This document shows, one piece after another, positions 8,566-15,765 of a stretch of DNA of 42,594 bases; positions within the stretch are counted from its first letter, which is position 1; every line of letters begins with the position of its first letter. A model generated the notes under the pieces. It made no database searches, was not told the origin of the DNA, and saw only the letters and a list, made by a program, of their open reading frames with translations. Source of the DNA: Endozoicomonas atrinae. Lineage in GTDB: Bacteria; Pseudomonadota; Gammaproteobacteria; Pseudomonadales; Endozoicomonadaceae. The position numbers were made by a program, and so were the translations under genes. Location: contig NZ_LUKQ02000018.1 in NCBI RefSeq assembly GCF_001647025.1, forward strand, positions 1 through 42,594, read 5' to 3'.

Positions 8566-9717
8566 ATGGATAACTCGGAACAATTTAAAGCGCAAATGCG
8601 CCAGCTCCAAAAGGAGTATCTGACATCTCTCTCGGGGCTCCGGAGTGAGCTCAACCAGTTGCTGGTTGATCCTGAACTGGAGCAACCCGAAGGAATGGCT
8701 TGTTCCCGGCTGAAGACCATCGCACATAATCTGGCGGGCACGGGAGCAACCTATGGATTTAACCGAATAAGTGATACCGCAGCGCCCCTGGACTGTTTGC
8801 TTGGCAGTATTCACACTGCAGAATCCGGGCGTTCAATAAATGCGGATGCTATGGCTCAGCTACAGTTGCTGGCTTCGGAACTGATTGATGCCATCAATGA
8901 GGCTCTGGGTGATGAAAACAAGGAAGAGTCAGCTCCCCTGAAAGTTGAGGTTACTGAGAGTGGAGAGTCTGGTGAAGCGTCAGTAGCCGCTATTTTGTTG
9001 ATTGATGATGACATCATGCTCGGTAAAGCCGTTAAGTTGGTTCTGGAGCAGGAATCCTATTCAACAACGATGGCTATGACCGGGGCCGAAGCGCTGGATA
9101 ACATCAAAAGATCAACCCCTGATTTGATTTTTCTGGATATCAATTTACCCGATACAACAGGCATGGCACTGCTTGAGCAGTTAAAGGCAATCCCTGAGCT
9201 TGAAAAAACACCTGTCGTAATGCTTTCCGCCGTAGAAGATATGGAGATCGTGGTTAACTGTCTGTCCCGGGGAGCCAGTGATTACCTGACTAAACCCTGT
9301 GATGGTGCGGTGTTGCTGGATAAAGTCAGGGATACTCTGAATCATGCCTCATATAACATCTTGCTGGTGGATGATGATGTCATGATTACCGGGGTGCTAT
9401 GTAACCTTTTAAACCGGGAAGGGTATCAGGTGACCACCTGCAGCAATGGTATTGATGCCGTTCAGTATGCCCAGGAACACCACCCTGACCTGATGATACT
9501 GGATTGTATGATGCCCGGCCTGGATGGATTTGCTGTACTGCATAAAATCAGGAGTTCGGCGGAAACCAGGGACGTTCCAGCCATCATGCTGTCAGCGCTG
9601 AATCAACAGAACAATATTGCCAAAGGGCTTGAGTTGGGAGCCAGTGACTATATCTGCAAACCCTTTGATCCTGTTGAGTTGCTGGCAAGGGTTCAAAAAG
9701 TGTTGCCGATACAATAA
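8566..9717 (+). CDS. HPt-REC-REC phosphorelay protein
   Basis: A soluble 383-residue protein. An N-terminal HPt domain (about 1-115) keeps its histidine, H54 in TIAHNLAGTGATYGF. A linker rich in acidic residues follows, then two receivers: about 142-265 with D191 in IFLDINLPDTTG, and about 266-383 with D313 in MILDCMMPGLDG. Both receivers have the lysine of the KP motif (LTKPCD, ICKPFD). No DNA-binding, enzymatic or GGDEF output domain is present, so it acts as a relay hub. It is the only protein among the genes from 1421 to 9717 with an intact HPt, and the neighbouring kinases lack one. It is followed within 40 bp by the polysaccharide cassette. Confidence 0.88.
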   Translation: MDNSEQFKAQMRQLQKEYLTSLSGLRSELNQLLVDPELEQPEGMACSRLKTIAHNLAGTGATYGFNRISDTAAPLDCLLGSIHTAESGRSINADAMAQLQLLASELIDAINEALGDENKEESAPLKVEVTESGESGEASVAAILLIDDDIMLGKAVKLVLEQESYSTTMAMTGAEALDNIKRSTPDLIFLDINLPDTTGMALLEQLKAIPELEKTPVVMLSAVEDMEIVVNCLSRGASDYLTKPCDGAVLLDKVRDTLNHASYNILLVDDDVMITGVLCNLLNREGYQVTTCSNGIDAVQYAQEHHPDLMILDCMMPGLDGFAVLHKIRSSAETRDVPAIMLSALNQQNNIAKGLELGASDYICKPFDPVELLARVQKVLPIQ

Positions 9718-9754
9718 TCCACCTGATGATTGATATAACGGATATGGCAAAGGA

Positions 9755-10573
9755 ATGTCATCGAATTGTATAAAAAACAGATCACCATGCCTCACTGCTG
9801 AATCAGCCTTAAGGTTTACCAATGGTTGGTATACCTCATTTTTACTATTGCTTCTTATACTTTCTTCTATGAGCAGAGCTGAGGTCAGGCTCTGGCGTGC
9901 TGATATTGGTGCATCGACGACGGTTTTTAACAATCCGCAGCTGCGCCACTGGCACAAACACCAGTACAGTCTTTCGAGAAAGTTCAATGGGGGGATGGCG
10001 GTTGCCATTCAGGCCAGAGAAGAGCAGCGCTTTGGCATGAAAGATGTGGCTGTCGGGGTCTCAGTGTACCAGAGGTTGTCGGCCCAATATTCCGGATCTG
10101 CACATATTACTTTGGCCCCTGACGCCAGCTTTCTGCCATTCCGTAAAGCAGAGTTTCGTCTAGAGTACCGACCGGACAGAAGTACCCCCTGGGCGTTAAA
10201 TGGCAGTTTCAAGGGGGAGTGGTATGGTGATAACACTGTCTACTCAGTTAAACCGGGAACGACCTACTACATCAATGACCTGCTGGCTTTTTCTGTCCAG
10301 GGGATCATTACCGACAGCCGCCGTACCCCACATACTGTTGATATGCTCATCAAAGGTGACTGGCACCCTGGAGGTAACTGGCGAGCCTATGCCGGATATT
10401 CCAATGCCCATGAATTGGACAGTAACCGGGTGATTGAAGCGGATAGCTGGTTTGCTGGTACGGAGTATCGATATTCGGAGAATATGAGGCTACGAACGGG
10501 ATACAGTCGAGACAGGTTGGCAACCTTCTATGTTCGTGAAGAGTTATCCGTTGGACTGACATTTTTCTTTTAG
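9755..10573 (+). CDS. yaiO: YaiO-like outer-membrane beta-barrel protein
   Basis: The 272-residue precursor has an N-terminal hydrophobic stretch ending SRA|EV, then alternating aromatic/hydrophobic strands typical of an outer-membrane barrel, and ends in phenylalanine (LSVGLTFFF), the usual barrel-insertion signal. The pattern (GVSVYQRLSAQYSG, WALNGSFKGEWYGDN, AYAGYSNAHELDS, FAGTEYRYSENMRLRTGYSRDR) fits the YaiO family. In E. coli yaiO lies beside the glycosyltransferase gene yaiP. Here too a glycosyltransferase is in the same operon, so a role in polysaccharide export is likely. AAGGA directly abuts the ATG, which is poor spacing. The start is retained because the frame gives a full signal peptide. 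Confidence 0.75.
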   Translation: MSSNCIKNRSPCLTAESALRFTNGWYTSFLLLLLILSSMSRAEVRLWRADIGASTTVFNNPQLRHWHKHQYSLSRKFNGGMAVAIQAREEQRFGMKDVAVGVSVYQRLSAQYSGSAHITLAPDASFLPFRKAEFRLEYRPDRSTPWALNGSFKGEWYGDNTVYSVKPGTTYYINDLLAFSVQGIITDSRRTPHTVDMLIKGDWHPGGNWRAYAGYSNAHELDSNRVIEADSWFAGTEYRYSENMRLRTGYSRDRLATFYVREELSVGLTFFF

Positions 10574-10584
10574 GGGCCAGAACC

Positions 10585-11646
10585 ATGGAATGGTTGATCA
10601 TCTGGTATACTGGGCTGGCACTGGCCACTATCTCACTTGCCATGATGGTCATTGAAATCATGGTACGGTTCTACCGGCATAAAATTGAAGTGAAGCAACA
10701 GTATCGCCGGAAGACGTTAAGTCAATGGTTGTCAACCTACCTCTTTAGCCCTCTTGAAACAGTCGATAAAAAAACTTTGTCGCTTAGACAAAGTGATAAC
10801 TGGTTACTGGTTGAAATAGCGGATGAGCTTTTCAGGTCTTTAAAAGGAGGGTCAGCAGAAAAGCTTACCCTCGTGCTTGAGGAGCTTGGGGTGTATGCAT
10901 ACCTGTCGGACTTTCTGGATGGTAACAATGCAGAAAAGCGCATGAAGGCTATTCAGATACTCTACCACTCTTCAAGACTGTCTGATGCGTGGCTATTTCA
11001 GATAATGATTAATTACACAGAGCCTGAGCGATTAAGGTTTCTGGCAATGAGGGTTCTTTTGAAAAAAGATGCCTGCTATGTCATACCGGTCATTGATACG
11101 TTAGAAAAAAACAGGAATATCTCCTGGTTACTGGTGGCGGATATCCTGAGAAATACAGATTCTGCCGGTATTGAGGATTTGTTGAAGGCAGCTGTCCATA
11201 TCCGTATGCCGACGGCGATTCGCATAGGTGCGATGCACGCTTTACAGGAGTTACGGGCTCCCATTGAGATAGGTTACTTTCACAGTATGCTGCAGGAGAA
11301 GGATGAGCGTATCCGATACCACATGCTGCTGATAATGAAAACTGTGTGCCCAGCTATCGACAATCTGATATTGCAGGAAGCGCTGGCTGATGATTCGGTA
11401 CGGGTTCGTCGAATGGCCGCTGAACTGTCGGAAACACAAAAGCAGCCGGAGTTGATAAATGCCCTTTATACAGGGCTGAACGATGAAGACTGGCTGGTGA
11501 CTTATCATTGTGCCTGTGCACTTTACCAGTTGGGAGATGCGGGACATCGAGTGCTGGATCTGGCTGTCAGCAGGGAGGGCAGGGCTGGAGAGATTGCAAA
11601 AAGTGTGTTGTTGGAACAGCAAAAGCCAGTGAACATTGAGGGATGA
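10585..11646 (+). CDS. Membrane-anchored HEAT-repeat protein of the polysaccharide cassette
   Basis: A 353-residue protein with one N-terminal membrane helix (about 3-28) and a basic juxtamembrane segment. Then come several alpha-helical repeats of HEAT type; units such as PERLRFLAMRVLLKKD, PTAIRIGAMHALQEL, DSVRVRRMAAELSE and DEDWLVTYHCACALYQLGD share the HEAT helix-turn-helix spacing. No catalytic residue is seen, so a scaffold role is likely, perhaps holding the synthase to the exporter. It is 11 bp from the YaiO gene and abuts the glycosyltransferase gene, which shows operon membership. The exact partner is not shown by sequence. Confidence 0.8.
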   Translation: MEWLIIWYTGLALATISLAMMVIEIMVRFYRHKIEVKQQYRRKTLSQWLSTYLFSPLETVDKKTLSLRQSDNWLLVEIADELFRSLKGGSAEKLTLVLEELGVYAYLSDFLDGNNAEKRMKAIQILYHSSRLSDAWLFQIMINYTEPERLRFLAMRVLLKKDACYVIPVIDTLEKNRNISWLLVADILRNTDSAGIEDLLKAAVHIRMPTAIRIGAMHALQELRAPIEIGYFHSMLQEKDERIRYHMLLIMKTVCPAIDNLILQEALADDSVRVRRMAAELSETQKQPELINALYTGLNDEDWLVTYHCACALYQLGDAGHRVLDLAVSREGRAGEIAKSVLLEQQKPVNIEG

Positions 11647-11650
11647 AACC

Positions 11651-13090
11651 GTGAACGTGATGGATCAGGCACAAACGTTTCTTCAGCAATATGCCCAGGA
11701 AATTGAACTGGTCAGTCTTTTTTTTATCACTAATACCCTGATCATTGCACTTATTCAACTACTCCCCGTTCTGTTTGTGTTAATCATTCATAATAAGTCC
11801 AAAGAATCGTTCAGCGAAGAGTTGTTTATCTCATCGGGTCTGGCCCCACCCGTAACAATACTGACTCCTGTTTTTAATGAAGAGGCACTGGTAGAGGTTA
11901 GCGTTGATGCACTGCTAGCGCTGAAATATCCAGACTACCAGGTGATCGTGATTAATGACGGCTCCAGTGATCAGACGCTACACACGCTCATCAGCCGATA
12001 TGAGCTGGAAAAGGTAGACTATGCGGCGGAGTGGAAACTGGAGCATGAACCTGTCAAGGATATTTATATCAGCCGCCTCAATACCAACCTGCTGGTCATT
12101 GATAAGGAGAACGGGGGAAAGGCCGACGCCATTAATGCCGGTATTAATGTTGCCCGTTCGGACCTGTTCTGTGTCATGGATGGAGATACGTTACTGGAAG
12201 AAGAATCTCTGCTCAAGATCATCAAGCCTTTTGTTGATGATCCGGAACATACCATAGCCGTTGGTGGTACGGTTTGTGTTCTCAATGGTTGCAAAGTACG
12301 GCATGGCATTGTTGAAAAAGTAGGGTTGCCGAAAACCTTTCTCGAATTAGTTCAGGTTGTGGAATACCTGAGGGCTTTTATGATCGCCAGAAACGGGTGG
12401 AGTCGTGTTGGTATGTTAACCCTGATATCAGGTGCTTTTGGTGTCTTTAAAAAGGATATTGTCTGCAACATTGGTGGCTATCCCAAAGGTTCCATGGGGG
12501 AGGATATGGAGCTGGTAATGGAAATGCATCGCTACGTAAGGGATAGCCTGTCATCCAGACACCATATTGCAGCTGTTCCCGAACCTGTATGCTGGACAGA
12601 AGTACCTAGTACGATACGATCATTTTGCAATCAGCGTACCCGTTGGCAACAGGGTAGTCTGGAGACATTTTTCAATAACATTTCTATCTTGTTTAACCCA
12701 AAATACGGTCGGGTGGGGTTGTTATCCATGCTAGTCATTCTGGTTGTTGATGTACTGGGGCCAGTTCTGGAGTTGTTTGGTTACTTTGTCATCACGGTCA
12801 CTTATGCAGCAGGCATACTGGAATTTCATGCACTGCTCGCTTATATAGGCCTGATGACACTGTTTGGTATCTTTACCAGTTTATTATCGCTCTGGCTGGA
12901 GGAACGATGGAATAGAAGTTATAAAGAGACAAGAAGTTATATAAAGTTACTCTTCGTGGCGATTATTGAAAACATCGGCTATCGACAGCTGGTTAATTTG
13001 TTACGACTGGTGGGATGGCTCCAGTTTCTTCGTCGTAAAAAAGAGTGGGGATATATGCCAAGGAAGGGCGTTCAGGTTATAGAGCAATAG
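11651..13090 (+). CDS. Processive family-2 glycosyltransferase (polysaccharide synthase)
   Basis: A membrane synthase of the HasA/PgaC/cellulose-synthase type, 479 residues. An N-terminal membrane helix (about 20-45) precedes the GT-A domain. The catalytic set is complete: TPVFNEEALVE at the nucleotide-sugar site, VINDGSSD, D177-G-D179 (metal binding), GED with D285 (catalytic base) and Q328-R-T-R-W332 (processivity). Several membrane helices follow at about 355-420. No PilZ domain is attached. GTG 11651 is chosen because GAGGGA lies about 7 bp upstream; a TTG at 11636 inside the previous gene lacks a ribosome site, and ATG 11660 is too distant. It resembles E. coli YaiP by context. The sugar used cannot be read from sequence. 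Confidence 0.88.
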   Translation: MNVMDQAQTFLQQYAQEIELVSLFFITNTLIIALIQLLPVLFVLIIHNKSKESFSEELFISSGLAPPVTILTPVFNEEALVEVSVDALLALKYPDYQVIVINDGSSDQTLHTLISRYELEKVDYAAEWKLEHEPVKDIYISRLNTNLLVIDKENGGKADAINAGINVARSDLFCVMDGDTLLEEESLLKIIKPFVDDPEHTIAVGGTVCVLNGCKVRHGIVEKVGLPKTFLELVQVVEYLRAFMIARNGWSRVGMLTLISGAFGVFKKDIVCNIGGYPKGSMGEDMELVMEMHRYVRDSLSSRHHIAAVPEPVCWTEVPSTIRSFCNQRTRWQQGSLETFFNNISILFNPKYGRVGLLSMLVILVVDVLGPVLELFGYFVITVTYAAGILEFHALLAYIGLMTLFGIFTSLLSLWLEERWNRSYKETRSYIKLLFVAIIENIGYRQLVNLLRLVGWLQFLRRKKEWGYMPRKGVQVIEQ

Positions 13091-13284
13091 TAAGGTCTCA
13101 GAATTTCTCACTCTGAATTAAAATCTCTGAATTTAAAGGGCTGCAGGAGAGTTTAAGGATATAAGTATCGCAGACTTTTTTACTGTTTTCTCTCTCCTAT
13201 TAGACAAAGTGGAGGAGAAAGTTTTTCGACCTCTTATTTTTTTGTATATCAATACCTGTGGTTAGTTCTGAATTTGCCTGTAGT

Positions 13285-13758
13285 TTACCGGTCCTTTTCC
13301 GGTAGAGGCCCGGGACTGGGTTTGAAAAGATCTCTCCTGTCGTTTCTGTTAGCCAGTACATAATTATGCCTGTGTGATGTGATTACTCTGATATTGGAAG
13401 CTGGAATGCCCGACTGATTCAATAACCTCGAAATTCTCAGCCCTTTCATGATAGCGGTATTGTCATCTGATCTGCCAATTCCAATGATTGTAATGACCAG
13501 AAGTCCTCTAAGAGGCGCCAGAAGCTCATATACTTTTTGGAAAAAATCCCTTTCCGATTCTTCGTTTTGAGGGTCAAACTTCTGGATAAAGGGAATGTAT
13601 AATAGATCAAATGCTTTCGGGTTCTCGGCTTGATAAGGTGCTTCATTGGTATCCTGAACAAGACCGTCATCAAAAATCCCACCCTGTGCACGAGTGCTAA
13701 CATGCGTTGAAACTTCTGTTTGACTATTCTGGCTCCTTTCAGATTTTATACATAACAA
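13285..13758 (-). CDS. Hypothetical protein with an OmpA-C-like stretch, possibly a gene remnant
   Basis: A 157-codon frame reads against its neighbours from a weak TTG at 13758, and the frame closes (TGA) not far upstream without an ATG or GTG. The first ATG is only at about residue 104. The C-terminal half (LLVITIIGIGRSDDN, then GLRISRLLNQSGIPASNIRVI) has the strand-helix-strand look of OmpA-like peptidoglycan-binding domains, in which a GIPASxI segment is common. The usual NxxLSxxRA motif is degenerate. It could be an expressed small protein or the tail of a decayed gene. A GC hairpin (ACCGG-TCCTTTT-CCGGT) overlaps its stop at 13288-13304. Confidence 0.35.
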   Translation of the reverse strand: MLCIKSERSQNSQTEVSTHVSTRAQGGIFDDGLVQDTNEAPYQAENPKAFDLLYIPFIQKFDPQNEESERDFFQKVYELLAPLRGLLVITIIGIGRSDDNTAIMKGLRISRLLNQSGIPASNIRVITSHRHNYVLANRNDRRDLFKPSPGPLPEKDR

Positions 13759-13850
13759 TTCAGACTTGCCTGGAATTAAAGGGATACTAACCCTTCAAAG
13801 GCTTTCAGCTTTTTATCGATCTTATGTGTTGAAACTTTGACTAGAGATAA

Positions 13851-13877
13851 TAAAGATTGGTTGATCCCATCAAATAA
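13851..13877 (+). promoter_or_regulatory. Candidate sigma-28 (FliA-type) promoter for the Wsp operon
   Basis: TAAAGATT, an 11-bp spacer, then TCAAATAA resembles the FliA consensus TAAAGTTT-N11-GCCGATAA (7 of 8 bases at -35, 5 of 8 at -10). It lies about 165 bp before the first receptor gene. Receptor genes are often FliA-controlled, but Wsp operons are usually not, so this is only a candidate. The 284-bp gap holds no other clear site. Confidence 0.3.
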
Positions 13878-14042
13878 TTGACAGTCAGAACCATTGCCTG
13901 ATTTCACTTAATGCAGAACAAAACGGTGTAATTACTCTAAACCGTTGAACCAAATCGGCTAGGCTTTATTTAGATGTGGAGAATAAATTGAGCTCCACCT
14001 CCACTCATTCAATAAGAACAGTCAGTTGGGAAGGAAATCTGC

Positions 14043-15650
14043 ATGTGGAACCTGTTTTTAAATAATGTGAAGCTGAGGATGCAGCTTTTCGTTATGCTGG
14101 TTTTGGTTTTTATTGTCATGTTGGCCGGGCTTGGTGGCATGGGCTTCTGGTTATTTCAGAAGACTGAGCAATTAAACCGGGCTGACCTCCTTCTTGAAAA
14201 GTCTGAAGTTGCAGTTACCCGCCAGTTGGATGAATGGAAGAATATTCTGCTTCGTGGTCATAAGCAGCAGGCTTATGACTCTCACCTCGCTCTGCTTCAT
14301 GAAATGGAAACACTTTCCGCCAGGTATTTGACAGAAGTGATGGGGATTCTGGCAGGACTTGAGATCGATACAGCCGGTGTTGAAGATGTGATTCGTCATC
14401 ATGAGGAATTAAATCAGCTGCATATGACCGCTCTAAAAGTATTTGATCCTGATAATTCGTTGTCCTATCGGAAGGTAGATCAAATGACCGGTGGGGAAGA
14501 AGCTGCATTGATCCGTGAGCTTGAAGCGTTGATTCAGACTGTGCATAGACTGCATGAAACTGAAAATGGTTTTCTGATCAGACAGCTGGTTATGACCTGT
14601 ATTCTTGTTGTGGTTCTCGCGGGGCTGTTGATCATGTTTTATTCGCGTGCCCTGACGGATCGTTTGGACAGGGTTGTCAATGCCACGCTGGAAATATCGA
14701 AAGGCAATTTAATCTCAAGGATTAATGCGCCTGGTACCAACGAACTGGCACAGCTTGGTCAGTCCTTTAACGATATGGCGAATAGTATTTCTGAGCTGGT
14801 GAATAATGTAATGCAGTCAGGTACTCAGCTTTCAAGCACGGCGGTTAATATCAGCGCGACCACCAAGGAGCAGGCCGCTTCCGCCAAAGAGCAGGAAGCG
14901 ACAACCCATGAGATTATGGCTACCTCAGAGCACATCTCAAAAACTGCCCGTGACCTGGTGGAAAATATGGATGAGGTGGCACGGGCTGTTGATGATACGT
15001 CTGGTCTGGCAGAGCAGGGCCATGATGGGCTGGCAAGGATGAGTGGTACAGTTGAGCAGATGGTGCTTGCATCCCAGAATATTTCCGACAAACTCACTGT
15101 GCTGAATGAGAAAGCCAACAAAATTAATGTGGTAGTGACTACTATTAATAAAATTGCGGATCAAACCAATCTGTTATCCGTCAATGCAGCTATCGAAGCA
15201 GATAAAGCGGGTGAGTATGGTGTGGGCTTTAGTACCGTAGCTACTGAGATCCGGCGTCTGGCAGATCAAACAGCTGTGGCAACCTTCGATATTGAAGAGA
15301 TGGTTAAGGAGATGCAGGCCGCCGTTTCCGCCGGAGTGATGGGGATGGAAAAGTTCTCAGACGAAATCAGGCAGGGTGTTGATGATACCCGTCAGGTCAG
15401 TGGTCAGCTGAGTTTGATTGTTGAAAAAGTCCAGACATTAGGGCCTCACTTTGAGTCGGTTCATACAGGGATGCGTTCTCAGTCCGATGGTGCAGAACAG
15501 ATTAAAGAAGCGCTTTCTCAGTTGAGTGAAACCATCCGTAATCTGAATGATTCAATGCGGATGTCCAACAATATCGTGGATGAATTGAATAGTGAATCAG
15601 ATCGCTTGCAGCAGTCTGTCGCTGTCTTTCAGTTGAACTCTAATTCTTAA
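14043..15650 (+). CDS. wspA: WspA-like methyl-accepting receptor, first copy
   Basis: A 535-residue membrane receptor. The first helix is at about 12-37, a four-helix-bundle-type periplasmic domain at 38-180, the second helix at 182-203, HAMP at 204-256, then the signalling coiled coil. The hairpin tip NQTNLL-type region reads IADQTNLLSVNAAIEADKAG, followed by ATEIRRLADQTAVATFDIEE and VSAGVMGMEKF, a stretch very close to Pseudomonas WspA. Its length is near that of WspA (about 540). WspA forms membrane arrays that respond to surface contact and activate WspE. AAGGA sits about 8 bp before the ATG. It heads the operon and is followed by a second receptor with a different sensor. Confidence 0.92.
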   Translation: MWNLFLNNVKLRMQLFVMLVLVFIVMLAGLGGMGFWLFQKTEQLNRADLLLEKSEVAVTRQLDEWKNILLRGHKQQAYDSHLALLHEMETLSARYLTEVMGILAGLEIDTAGVEDVIRHHEELNQLHMTALKVFDPDNSLSYRKVDQMTGGEEAALIRELEALIQTVHRLHETENGFLIRQLVMTCILVVVLAGLLIMFYSRALTDRLDRVVNATLEISKGNLISRINAPGTNELAQLGQSFNDMANSISELVNNVMQSGTQLSSTAVNISATTKEQAASAKEQEATTHEIMATSEHISKTARDLVENMDEVARAVDDTSGLAEQGHDGLARMSGTVEQMVLASQNISDKLTVLNEKANKINVVVTTINKIADQTNLLSVNAAIEADKAGEYGVGFSTVATEIRRLADQTAVATFDIEEMVKEMQAAVSAGVMGMEKFSDEIRQGVDDTRQVSGQLSLIVEKVQTLGPHFESVHTGMRSQSDGAEQIKEALSQLSETIRNLNDSMRMSNNIVDELNSESDRLQQSVAVFQLNSNS

Positions 15651-15765
15651 ACTCTCTAGAGTTGGGGGCTGTATTCTCTGTTAGAGAGCATATTAATAAA
15701 AAGAGTTGGTGCTGTTTTTATTTGAAAAATTAAATTCATGGAATGAAATATCAAGAGGCATGGAA

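Noticed and set aside
9718-9754. c-di-GMP riboswitch before the polysaccharide cassette
   Set aside because: The gap is only 37 bp, too short for such a riboswitch, and no conserved core is visible.
15660-15700. Terminator between the two receptor genes
   Set aside because: Only a 5-bp stem (TCTCT-GTT-AGAGA) is present with no T-run; the genes are probably cotranscribed.
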